NCBI GenBank assembly: GCA_913031575.1
Contig: CAJWEV010000001.1
Span: 60,959 to 124,958, forward strand
Direction: 5' to 3'
Origin: an uncultured Halieaceae bacterium
GTDB taxonomy: Bacteria > Pseudomonadota > Gammaproteobacteria > Pseudomonadales > Halieaceae
Length of the DNA: 64,000 bases
In this document: positions 9,681 to 23,139 of the stretch, piece after piece
Position numbering within the stretch: the stretch's first letter is position 1
Layout of the letters: every line of letters starts with the position of its first letter
Notes under the pieces: generated by a model
What the model saw: only the letters and a program-made list of their open reading frames with translations
The model's database searches: none
What the model was told of the DNA's origin: nothing
Position numbers and translations under genes: made by a program

Positions 9681-11207
9681 ATGACATTTGCACGCAATAC
9701 GGCGGCCGTGCTGGTGCTTTTGAGTATGTTGTCGTCAGGCGCAGCAGCACAAAGCCCAGCTGAAATCGCGCGACAGCATCACCAAGAGACAGCTACCGAA
9801 ATTGTTGCTGACTTCCGGGAATTTCTGAGTATTCCCAACGTTGCAAGCAACGTCAGCGACATGATGGACAATGCGGCGTTTATTCAGGATTACATTGGAA
9901 GTCGAGGATTTACGTCCAAGGTCGTGACTGCCGGCGGTGCACCCTACGTGGTGGCCGAGCGGCCTGGCTCGAATGACGCGCCAACGGTCTTGGTCTATGC
10001 ACATTTTGATGGCCAGCCAGTAATCCCAAGTCAGTGGTCGTCTCCTCCCTTCGAGCCAACGCTGTGGACGGATAATCCGCTCAAGGCTGATGCGGAAATC
10101 TTATCTTGGGATCAGGAAGCATTTGACCCCTCATGGCGTGTTGTCGCGCGCTCTGCCGGGGACGATAAAGCACCAGTCATTGCCTTGATGGCGGCCATTG
10201 ATGCCTTGGTGGCTGCGAATAAGATGCCCGACGTCACCGTCAAACTGATGCTCGATGGTGAAGAAGAGCGAGGCAGCCCAACCTTGGCTGGCGTTCTTGA
10301 AAAGGTCGCGGAAGATCTGGTCGCGGATGTCATGCTCTTTTGCGATGGCCCCATGCATCAATCGGGGCGAAGACAGCTGGTATTGGGGGTGCGAGGCAGT
10401 ATGACTGTTGATCTAACGACCTTTGGTCCTAACCGTCCTTTGCACTCGGGACACTACGGCAACTGGGCGCCAAACCCCAACGAGATCTTGATGCGTTTGT
10501 TGACGTCGTTGAAGGACGACAGGGGGCGCGTCGCGGTTGCAGGCTATTCCGATGATGTCAGAGCCGTGTCAGAACGAGAAACGCGGGCTGTGGCCGCCAT
10601 GCCCTCGGTTGATGCGCAGTTGAAGCGGGAGCTTGGTCTGGGTAATAACGAAGTGCCGGGTGAACGTCTGGAGTCAGCCATCATGCGGCCGGCCATTGTG
10701 GTTCGCGGTATCTCGGGTGGCGGAGTGGGTCCCGAGGCGAGGAATATTATTGAACCGACGGCTCAAGCCTCTCTCAATTTGCGGCTGGTGCCGGGTCAAA
10801 AGCCCGAGGACTTATTGGCTGCCCTGAGAGCCCATTTTGAGAAGATGGGTATGACGGTTTCGTCCGAGGGTCCGGATGCGGGTGCGGCTCGAGAGCGACA
10901 CCTGCAGATGGTCCCCCGTGCAGGCGGTTACCGCTCGTTCCGAACGTCCATTGACGCCGATGTGGTCGGCGATTTGAAGGTCATACTCGATCGGTTAGGC
11001 GAACAGGAGACACTGATTACGCCGACCATGGGTGGATCGTTACCGATCTACCTGTTTGAGGATAATCTTGAGGCTCCCATTGTCATCCTACCGGTTGCCA
11101 ACCATGACAATAACCAACACGGTCGGGACGAGAACCTCCGCTTGCAGAACCTCTTTGATGCTATTGAGATGTACGCCGAGGTACTTGTCGGCCTATCTGA
11201 CGAGTGA
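9681..11207 (+). CDS. secreted M20-family metallopeptidase
   Basis: 508 residues with an N-terminal signal peptide cut after ...SSGAAAQ. Metal-site motifs of the M20/dipeptidase clan are present: VYAHFDGQP (His, Asp), SAGDDKAP (bridging Asp), LDGEEERGS (catalytic Glu and ligand Glu) and a late His in NHDNNQHGRDEN. A dimerisation insertion lies between about residues 220 and 380. The enzyme probably removes residues from small peptides or hydrolyses N-acyl amino acids in the periplasm. It sits 31 bases downstream of malonyl-CoA decarboxylase with its own GGAG site. Convergent with the S9 peptidase that follows, it suggests peptide scavenging. Confidence 0.88.
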   Translation: MTFARNTAAVLVLLSMLSSGAAAQSPAEIARQHHQETATEIVADFREFLSIPNVASNVSDMMDNAAFIQDYIGSRGFTSKVVTAGGAPYVVAERPGSNDAPTVLVYAHFDGQPVIPSQWSSPPFEPTLWTDNPLKADAEILSWDQEAFDPSWRVVARSAGDDKAPVIALMAAIDALVAANKMPDVTVKLMLDGEEERGSPTLAGVLEKVAEDLVADVMLFCDGPMHQSGRRQLVLGVRGSMTVDLTTFGPNRPLHSGHYGNWAPNPNEILMRLLTSLKDDRGRVAVAGYSDDVRAVSERETRAVAAMPSVDAQLKRELGLGNNEVPGERLESAIMRPAIVVRGISGGGVGPEARNIIEPTAQASLNLRLVPGQKPEDLLAALRAHFEKMGMTVSSEGPDAGAARERHLQMVPRAGGYRSFRTSIDADVVGDLKVILDRLGEQETLITPTMGGSLPIYLFEDNLEAPIVILPVANHDNNQHGRDENLRLQNLFDAIEMYAEVLVGLSDE

Positions 11208-11304
11208 TGAGTAAACCCAGAACATTGGTCCAGCGCGCGCAACAACTTTAGGTTAGCGTGACGCTCTCCGCGTGTGGAGAAGCGCCTAATACTCGGGCGC
11301 TACG

Positions 11305-13389
11305 CTACTCGCCGTTTGAATCCTCTTTTCGGTAGCGCTCAAACCAAGCGAGGATATGATCGACCTTGGTAATGAGTCTCGATGGTCTACTCGCGATACC
11401 GTGCGATGCTCCAGGTAAGCGAACCATGGCTGAATCCACGCCACGCAATCGCAACGCCTGATAGAACTGCTCGGTCTCGGACATGGGCGTACGTCGGTCT
11501 TCTTCACCTGTCAGCAGGAGCGTGGGCGTGACGACGTTACCCACCAAAGACAGTGGCGAGCGCTTCCAATAATGATCTAGGTGCTCCCAAGGTGGTCCGG
11601 GGAACTGATGGTAGATCTGGCCCACCATTGAGTCGGCGGTCAGGGTTTTGCTCACCCAATTGATTACCGGCTTCGCTGCGACCGCCGCATTGAAGCGATC
11701 TGTCAGGCCAACGGCATAGGCCGTGGCGATGCCGCCCGCACTGCCGCCCGCGATAAACAAATTATCGCCGTCCACAATGCCCTTCTCGATCAAGGTATCA
11801 ATGCCTGACATATGGTCAGCAAAGTCCTCTTCGCTCGAGTACTTGTACTGGAGTAGCAGCGCAAAATCCTCACCGTACGACAGGCTACCCCGATGGTTAT
11901 CGTAAAAAACGATGTAGCCAGCAGCGGCCATGAGCTGAAGTTCAGCTGAAAAATGAGGTCCATAGGCGAGGTGAGGGCCCCCGTGAATCTCAAGAATCAG
12001 GGGGTATTTCTTTGTGGGATCGAAACCAGGCGGTGTGATGTACCAGCCCTGGATCTCCTGGCCGTCAAACGATGAGTTGTAGACAATCTCGTGTACCTCA
12101 CCCAACGATCGGTAGTTGAGAAGATCATCGTTGAGCGCCGTGATGACTCTGGGCGTTTTACGCTGCATGACCGCGATGTCCGCGGGCCGATCGGGTCCTC
12201 CTTTTGTGTAGGCAACGACACCACCGGCCGTGTGGAACCCACCGGATAGATAGGGCCGACCCACGCTGGTGCCGCCCAACCCTGTTGCAACTCGCGAGAC
12301 TGCCGCGTTCAGTGTTACCTGTTTGACATGTCGCTCACCGCGCTCATCAAACGAGAAGTAGAGCGCCTTACCATCGTCCCGCCACAGGATATTCGCCGCA
12401 TCCCCATCGACGGCCTCGGTGAGTATGCGAACGTCGTTGGTCGATAGATCAACCGTGGCAATACGATCGGGCGTGAAGGCCAGAGGTCTTCTCTCTTCAT
12501 AGCTGATGGCCAGAAGCTTGCCGTTGGGTGAGATCGCGGGCGAGCGTTCAGCACCCGGAAGATCTGTGATTTGCGTCAGCGCACCATTGGCGAGCGATAC
12601 CGAAAAGATATCTGCTTCATCACTGCGCAGCTCCCAATCATCCGAGCGGTCAGCAGAGAAAAAGATGGATGTGCTGTTAGTCGACCAGCTCAGTCGACCG
12701 TAGTGATTGTAATCACCTGACGTGAGCTGTCGCGCTACGCCTCCATCGGCAGGAATGACGAACACGTGGAGGTAGGAGGGATCGACAATGCCTCGACCAT
12801 CGTATTGATAGCGCGTGGTTGTGACCGTAACCGGTGGTTTGGCCCAGACAGCACCTTCGGGTGCCTTACGACGTTTGGCGATGGGTGGCGTCGATTTTTT
12901 TACCGACATGGTGAAAGCTAGCCATTGACCATCGGGAGACCAGGTGAGGTTTGAAGGGCTTTGCTGAAGGTGTGACGCGACTGACGTCTGGCCGGTATCC
13001 ATCCACTGGATATGAATCTGACTGGAGCCGCTCTCGCTCGAGACATAGGCAATCTTATCTCCTTCGGGAGACCAGCGTGGCGAGGTGCTCCGGTGCAAGT
13101 TGCTATTGAGTGGTCGATGATCACTACCATCAATGGAGACTTGCCAGAGAGTGGCGTTGGCGACATCGCTCATGACGTTGAAGGAGCGGCGAACATAAAC
13201 CACGGACTTGCCATCAGGAGCCACTTGCGGGTCGGATGCCCACTCCAGTTCAAAGACATCCATGGCATCCAGTGCGGGTGCTGGCTCAGAGGCTAATGAG
13301 AGCGTGCTCATCGACAGGATGAGCGCACCAAGGCTGGATTTAATGAAGATCTTGGAGAGAGAGAAAGAAATTCTTTTTGGTTCAGTCAT
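11305..13389 (-). CDS. secreted S9-family prolyl oligopeptidase-like peptidase
   Basis: 694 residues. An N-terminal signal peptide (LILSMSTLSLAS) is followed by a WD40-like beta-propeller, with repeats such as SPRWSPEGDKIAYVS and NLTWSPDGQWLAFTM, up to about residue 420. A peptidase S9 catalytic domain follows. The triad is visible: Ser in GGSAGGIA, Asp in TGEEDRRTP and His in PGASHGIASRP. It belongs to the acylaminoacyl-peptidase/dipeptidyl-peptidase branch acting on short peptides in the periplasm. The paralogue at 47.9 kb shares the same layout and catalytic motifs. It is divergent from the GH2 genes across 185 bases. Confidence 0.92.
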   Translation of the reverse strand: MTEPKRISFSLSKIFIKSSLGALILSMSTLSLASEPAPALDAMDVFELEWASDPQVAPDGKSVVYVRRSFNVMSDVANATLWQVSIDGSDHRPLNSNLHRSTSPRWSPEGDKIAYVSSESGSSQIHIQWMDTGQTSVASHLQQSPSNLTWSPDGQWLAFTMSVKKSTPPIAKRRKAPEGAVWAKPPVTVTTTRYQYDGRGIVDPSYLHVFVIPADGGVARQLTSGDYNHYGRLSWSTNSTSIFFSADRSDDWELRSDEADIFSVSLANGALTQITDLPGAERSPAISPNGKLLAISYEERRPLAFTPDRIATVDLSTNDVRILTEAVDGDAANILWRDDGKALYFSFDERGERHVKQVTLNAAVSRVATGLGGTSVGRPYLSGGFHTAGGVVAYTKGGPDRPADIAVMQRKTPRVITALNDDLLNYRSLGEVHEIVYNSSFDGQEIQGWYITPPGFDPTKKYPLILEIHGGPHLAYGPHFSAELQLMAAAGYIVFYDNHRGSLSYGEDFALLLQYKYSSEEDFADHMSGIDTLIEKGIVDGDNLFIAGGSAGGIATAYAVGLTDRFNAAVAAKPVINWVSKTLTADSMVGQIYHQFPGPPWEHLDHYWKRSPLSLVGNVVTPTLLLTGEEDRRTPMSETEQFYQALRLRGVDSAMVRLPGASHGIASRPSRLITKVDHILAWFERYRKEDSNGE

Positions 13390-13574
13390 AGCAATGTTCT
13401 CGTGCGCGTCCGGCTAGAGACAATCGGACCAGTGAATAACGAGATGAGAGTAACCAAGGGACGATTTGAAACACAACTCAATGCGAAAGAAAGAATAAGC
13501 GGCTATGGTGTGGCTCTGTGCCATCTACAACGACACAGACAGCGAAAAAAGGGAAATAAAAAGACGACCACGAT

Positions 13575-18469
<4,895 letters not shown>

Positions 18470-18474
18470 GATTA

Positions 18475-19863
18475 GTGATTTTTGGGGAGCCGTACGCCAT
18501 TAGTGACCCTCTAGATAGAATCGATTCGATTACGATTCGTACCAAGTTCAGTTACGGACTGGGCGCGTTGGGTAAAGACTTCGCCTGCTCCATCGTTTAT
18601 CTCTTTCTCATGTACTACTACACCGATGTTGCCGGCGTACCAGCAGCGTTTGTGGGGACTCTGTTTTTAGTCGTGCGCATGATTGACGCGGTATCGGATC
18701 CTGTTATGGGCATGATCGTCGACAACACCCGCAGTCGGTTTGGAAAGTTCAGGCCGTGGATTGTCCTGGGAACGGTGATTAATTCGCTAGCCTTATTGGC
18801 GCTATTCTCCGCACACCTTTTCTCTGGCTCGCAGCTATTATTATTTATCACTGTGACTTATATCGTCTGGGGCCTCACGTATACGATTATGGATATCCCC
18901 TTTTGGTCAATGGTGCCTGCGCTATCTGCCCATCGTGAGGAGCGAGAGCGGTTGGTTGTTTGGCCACGCCTGTTTGCCAGCATCGCCTGGACGGCAGTTG
19001 GCACCTATGGTTTGGCGAGCATCGCCTTCCTGGGTGAGGGCGATGAAGGCAAGGGATTCCTTTTCCTGTCGAGCCTCATCGTCATTGCCTTTGTTGTTTC
19101 CGCGCTGATTACCTTCACGCAGGTGAAGGAGCGGGTTGCGACGAGCGCTTCGAGTGACCGCTTCTCTTTTGGCGATGTCATTGCCATCTTGCGAAACAAC
19201 GATCAGCTAGCGTCGCTAATCGGGTGTGTTCTTACCTTCAACATTGGCACTCAGCTGGTGGGTGGCTTCGCAATTTATTACTTCAGCTACGCCATTAATA
19301 AGCCAGAGCTTTTTCCTATGTTCGCCTTGGTCTCGGGGATCGCCGAAATGCTCGGCATTTTTATCTACCCGTGGCTGTGTCGGCACTTACCGCGACGTTT
19401 CACCTGGTACGTCGCCAGCCTATTCGCCCTAGCTTGCAGTCTGACCCTGCTGGTTGGAAGCATCGTTGCACCCGAGAGTGGCATCCTTGTGGCGGTAGCA
19501 GGTGCGCTACTGAAGTTTGGCGGCGGTATTGCTAATGGCTTGGGGACGGTGATGCTCGCTGATGTGGTTGATTATGGTCATTACAAAACGGGAAAGCGAA
19601 GCGAGAGTATTATTTTCTCGGTGCAGACCATGCTGGTTAAGTTTGCAGGTGCTTTCGCAGGCTTTTTTATTGGTGTTGGGCTATCGCTTATCGGTTATGT
19701 GCCTAATGAGATCCAAGACAACACAACCGTAATGGGGTTGCGCGCATTGATGATCGGTTTGCCCATAATATTTTTACTGGCAAGTATCTGGATTTATCGA
19801 CGGACATTCCGGTTGCATGGTGTGCTCCATCAAGAGGTTTCTGACTTTTTGTCGCGGCAGTAA
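18475..19863 (+). CDS. GPH-family sugar:cation symporter (MelB-like)
   Basis: About 463 residues with twelve membrane helices. The N-terminal region FSYGLGALGKDFACSIVYLFLMYYYTDV is diagnostic of the glycoside-pentoside-hexuronide family, and RMIDAVSDPVMGMIVDNT carries the conserved cation/sugar-binding aspartates. GTG 18475 was chosen; TTG 18466 in the same frame overlaps the LacZ stop and is also possible. It imports galactosides or related sugars with H+ or Na+ across the inner membrane. Overlap or near-overlap with the two GH2 genes makes one operon: uptake plus two cytosolic beta-glycosidases. Exact substrate is unresolved. Confidence 0.88.
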   Translation: MIFGEPYAISDPLDRIDSITIRTKFSYGLGALGKDFACSIVYLFLMYYYTDVAGVPAAFVGTLFLVVRMIDAVSDPVMGMIVDNTRSRFGKFRPWIVLGTVINSLALLALFSAHLFSGSQLLLFITVTYIVWGLTYTIMDIPFWSMVPALSAHREERERLVVWPRLFASIAWTAVGTYGLASIAFLGEGDEGKGFLFLSSLIVIAFVVSALITFTQVKERVATSASSDRFSFGDVIAILRNNDQLASLIGCVLTFNIGTQLVGGFAIYYFSYAINKPELFPMFALVSGIAEMLGIFIYPWLCRHLPRRFTWYVASLFALACSLTLLVGSIVAPESGILVAVAGALLKFGGGIANGLGTVMLADVVDYGHYKTGKRSESIIFSVQTMLVKFAGAFAGFFIGVGLSLIGYVPNEIQDNTTVMGLRALMIGLPIIFLLASIWIYRRTFRLHGVLHQEVSDFLSRQ

Positions 19864-20023
19864 TACTTGCTAAAGGCCCTTCTTGCACAGAGACGCGAGT
19901 ACGCTCACGTTAGACCATCAGTGCGATCGGCGTTCTAATGATGTACCCGTTAAGACCCAATTCGCGGACGTAATCGAGACGGCTACAGTGACGATGATCA
20001 GCAGTTTTAGTTTTTTGACACTT

Positions 20024-21145
20024 TTATTTAATTTTATCCAAATAACTCGATAGTTCTTTTAGTCCTGCTTCCAGTATTTCTCGGTCATTTGCGTAGCCAA
20101 TACGTGCATAGCCTTCCATTTCGAAAGCATCCCCGGGTGTGAGCAGAACCCCTGTATTCTTGATGAGATCTGTGCAGAACTCTCGACAGGTCATGGGTAC
20201 ATCCAGCTTAAGCATGGCGGTGGTGCCAGCCCGCGGTTTTACCCAGCTAACGCGCGGCTCCTTGTCTATCCATTCTCCGAGAATGGCCAGATTTTCACGG
20301 GTGATCTGCTGACTTCGGGCAAGCACATTTCCTGCATTTTCGAGCGCTATCGCTGCAAAATGGTCGTTGAGCATGCCTACCGAGATGGTGTCGTAATCAC
20401 GATGGATCATGATCTTATCAGTAACGTCTTGTGGAGCAGCCACCCAGCCAAGGCGCAGCCCAGCCAGAGAAAATACTTTTGACATACCAGCAGTGCTAAT
20501 GCCTTTGTGGTACATATCGGCAATAGAGGGCACCATTCCGTCACCCACCTGAGAAGTCCCTCGATACACCTCGTCGCAGAGCAGGTAAGCATCTGCCGCA
20601 TCGGCTATTTCAATGATCTTCTCGAGCATGGGCTGCTCGATCAGTGCGCCCGTTGGATTGTTTGGGTTTGTGAAGGCAATTAGCTTTGTCTCACTGGCGG
20701 CAAGTTCTCTAAGATGATCCAGATCAGGTAAGAATTGATTCTCCTCGCGCAGCCGAAGTGTTGTTACTTTAGCCCCAATGCTTGCCGGGATAGAGTAGTG
20801 CTGCTGATAGGTCGGCACCACTGAGATGACCCTCTCACTGGGGCCAACAAGTGCCTTATGGACCAGCATATTCGCAGCAATCGTCCCGTGAGTCACTGTG
20901 ATGTCTTCAATGACCTGAGTCTCGTAAAGCGCGGCTATTGCAGTCCTTAGCCGAGTAGAGCCTTCGATATCGCCGTAGGTCAATTTCATTGGCAGTAACT
21001 CAGACAGGGCGCTTTCATTAAGCCCCGAAAGCGAGAGAAGTTCTTGGATGGTGATGCTAGCAACGCAGGTTTCAGCGAGATTGTGAGTGCAGCGCGTTTC
21101 CCACTCGTTCATCCAGATTTCGACTTTGAACGGCTCGATGAACAT
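20024..21145 (-). CDS. class I/II PLP-dependent aminotransferase
   Basis: 373 residues. Fold-type I landmarks are in order: TNPNNPTG (cofactor and substrate contact), LLCDEVYRG (Asp binding the pyridine nitrogen), GMSKVFSLAGLRLGW (Schiff-base Lys) and YARIGYA (carboxylate-binding Arg). The ATG at 21145 has GGGAG six bases upstream. It resembles the aspartate/histidinol-phosphate aminotransferase superfamily and members such as capreomycidine-synthase-like enzymes, but no specific assignment is safe. Cytoplasmic. It lies alone between convergent and co-directional genes, so context gives no pathway. Confidence 0.85.
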   Translation of the reverse strand: MFIEPFKVEIWMNEWETRCTHNLAETCVASITIQELLSLSGLNESALSELLPMKLTYGDIEGSTRLRTAIAALYETQVIEDITVTHGTIAANMLVHKALVGPSERVISVVPTYQQHYSIPASIGAKVTTLRLREENQFLPDLDHLRELAASETKLIAFTNPNNPTGALIEQPMLEKIIEIADAADAYLLCDEVYRGTSQVGDGMVPSIADMYHKGISTAGMSKVFSLAGLRLGWVAAPQDVTDKIMIHRDYDTISVGMLNDHFAAIALENAGNVLARSQQITRENLAILGEWIDKEPRVSWVKPRAGTTAMLKLDVPMTCREFCTDLIKNTGVLLTPGDAFEMEGYARIGYANDREILEAGLKELSSYLDKIK

Positions 21146-21269
21146 AGCTAACTCCCGGGTTTTGCCAGGTAAATGAATAATTCGATATTAAAGGTGAGCA
21201 CGCGCTCAGCGCCACAGCGCGGTTAGATTAACTAATTTTGAGCAGTCAATTACAGGGTGAATGCTAAAA

Positions 21270-21437
21270 TCAGTAGTGCGGAGAGTTATTCCAGACACCT
21301 AGGCTCTGAGTATCCGCCCATTGGCTGAGTTGACTCATGAGCACTTCGTAAAACGTGACGTTCGCTAGCAGTAGTACACTAACGATGCCAGCAACAACAC
21401 AAGCAGTCACCACCTTGCTGAGGGCTTTGAACTCCAT
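21270..21437 (-). CDS. 55-residue single-helix membrane peptide
   Basis: On the minus strand ATG 21437 opens a 55-codon frame ending in TGA. It reads MEFKALSKVVTACVVAGIV, continues as one long hydrophobic segment (about residues 9-30), then has a short polar tail ending NNSPHY. TAGGCG lies seven bases upstream as a weak ribosome site. The positive-then-hydrophobic layout predicts a small inner-membrane protein with its C terminus outside. I recognise no family. It fills a gap of about 430 bases between the aminotransferase and thiolase genes, all on the same strand. Confidence 0.45.
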   Translation of the reverse strand: MEFKALSKVVTACVVAGIVSVLLLANVTFYEVLMSQLSQWADTQSLGVWNNSPHY

Positions 21438-21574
21438 GTTTTCGCCTAGTTATTTTTATGGCTTGCTGTCATTGAACCCTAGTCAGGGAGAATGCGCAAA
21501 TGTTTCTCGGGCGATCGATTTACGCAAGGGAATTGAGTTCAAAGCGCTACCGCTGGTGGCGCCGTATCATTAAA

Positions 21575-22750
21575 CTACAGCGCTTCGATAATAGTGACGT
21601 TGGCGATACCACCACCCTCGCACATTGTCTGTAAACCCCATTTTTTGCCCCGTTCATGAAGCGCATGGATGAGCGTGGTCATCAGCTTGGTGCCCGTCGC
21701 ACCGAGTGGGTGGCCCAATGCGATAGCGCCGCCGTTGACGTTCAATTTGTCAGGGTCTGCGCCCGTGTGCTCGAGCCAGGCCATTGGCACAGGAGCAAAG
21801 GCTTCATTGACTTCATATAGGTCCATATCCTGAATGCTCATGCCGGCGCGCTTCATTGCTCGATCGGTCGCAAAGAGGGGTTCCTCAAGCATGATTACGG
21901 GGTCTCCGGCCGTCACAGTAAGGTTGTGAATGCGGGCTAATGGTGTGAGTTTGTGGTCTTTTAGCGCCTGTTCGGACGCTATCATTACAGCGGAGCTGCC
22001 ATCGCAAATCTGACTCGCATTAGCGGCGGTGAGTGCACCGTCTTCCATCAATATTTTCAGCTGTGCCATGGCCTCCATACTGGCGTCATCACGAATGCCC
22101 TCGTCGAACTGGTGCACTGCTTTACCGCCATCGGCAGTTCGGCCCATGACGGCAACGATTTCCTTGTCGAAAGCGCCGGCGTTGCGAGCATCGCGGGCTC
22201 TCTGATGGCTTCTTACAGAATAGGCGTCTAGCTGCTCTTTGGTATGACCATACTTCTTGGCGATCATCTCGGCGCCAACGAACTGGCTGAATTGGCGAAT
22301 ACCGAACCGGTCTTTCACCGACTGCGGTGTTGGGTCCGTTGGGATATCAAACACCTTGCCTGCACGCGCGTTTATACCCATGGGGCAGCGCGACATGCTT
22401 TCAATACCCGCTGCGATGACCAGATCCTGCGTACCAGACATTATGGCTTGTGCTGCAAACTGAATACTTTGCTGCGACGACCCGCACTGACGATCAATCG
22501 TTACCGCCGGGATGCTTTGTGGCAAGTTGGAGGCGAGGACCGCGGTGCGTCCGATTTGATTAGATTGCTCGCCCGCTTGCGAGACGCATCCCACAATAAC
22601 GTCTTCAATAGCACTGGGGTCGACCTTGCTGTCCTCGATAATGGCATTGAGTGTTTGAGCGCCCAAGTCTCCTGGGTGCCAGTCCGCGAGTGCGCCTCCC
22701 TTGCGACCGCCAGCAGTCCTTTTTGCTGCCACGATATATGCGTGAGTCAT
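21575..22750 (-). CDS. acetyl-CoA C-acyltransferase (thiolase)
   Basis: 391 residues from ATG 22750, which has GGAG in the preceding ATATGGAGACCAAC; longer starts are rejected. The nucleophile Cys89 lies in DRQCGSSQQS, the active-site His in GGAIALGHPLGATG, and the second catalytic Cys in MCEGGGIAN. The CEGGG version is typical of FadA-type degradative or steroid ring/side-chain thiolases. It cleaves 3-ketoacyl-CoA to acetyl-CoA and a shortened acyl-CoA. It is likely a beta-oxidation enzyme acting without its usual hydratase/dehydrogenase partner nearby. Confidence 0.93.
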   Translation of the reverse strand: MTHAYIVAAKRTAGGRKGGALADWHPGDLGAQTLNAIIEDSKVDPSAIEDVIVGCVSQAGEQSNQIGRTAVLASNLPQSIPAVTIDRQCGSSQQSIQFAAQAIMSGTQDLVIAAGIESMSRCPMGINARAGKVFDIPTDPTPQSVKDRFGIRQFSQFVGAEMIAKKYGHTKEQLDAYSVRSHQRARDARNAGAFDKEIVAVMGRTADGGKAVHQFDEGIRDDASMEAMAQLKILMEDGALTAANASQICDGSSAVMIASEQALKDHKLTPLARIHNLTVTAGDPVIMLEEPLFATDRAMKRAGMSIQDMDLYEVNEAFAPVPMAWLEHTGADPDKLNVNGGAIALGHPLGATGTKLMTTLIHALHERGKKWGLQTMCEGGGIANVTIIEAL

Positions 22751-23062
22751 GTTGGTCTCCATATTATTGTTGGCAGGAGCGTAAGCATACACCCCAAGGC
22801 TTGATGCATAACTTTAGTATACATCGCGCTCATTCAGATGGCGCTATTCCTCATAATGCGCTAACCCTAAAATTTGCGGCACTGCATGACAAAATATTAC
22901 ATAACTTTGCAGGTCGAGGTTTCCATGGCTTTAGCTCCAAGCATCTGCCTTTAAAGGAGTCCTTGACCCACTTTTTATCTGGTCATTTTCTTTTCATGGA
23001 GCCGTTGCTCAAAATCGCCGTTTGTTTCCATGTGGAATCACTTAATTTCCCGAGCTATTATG

Positions 23063-23090
23063 TTGACAATGCGAATCATTCTCATTTACA
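23063..23090 (+). promoter_or_regulatory. Fur-box promoter of the DUF4856/imelysin/TonB operon
   Basis: GACAATGCGAATCATTCTC at 23065-23083 matches the 19-base Fur consensus GATAATGATAATCATTATC at 15 positions. It lies inside a plausible sigma-70 promoter, TTGACA at 23063-23068 and TTTACA at 23085-23090 with 16-base spacing. Iron-loaded Fur would block it. The first start codon is 50 bases downstream. It sits in the 389-base gap between the thiolase start and this operon; the rest of that gap shows no gene. Confidence 0.8.
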
Positions 23091-23139
23091 GTCCGCTTTC
23101 TTAATTTTTAACTGGCCAACAAGTAAGTCGGGGAATTGT

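Noticed and set aside
22651..23139. Longer start for the DUF4856 gene
   Set aside because: The extended frame runs through the Fur-box promoter and a thiolase gene on the other strand, while ATG 23140 sits directly before a lipoprotein signal.
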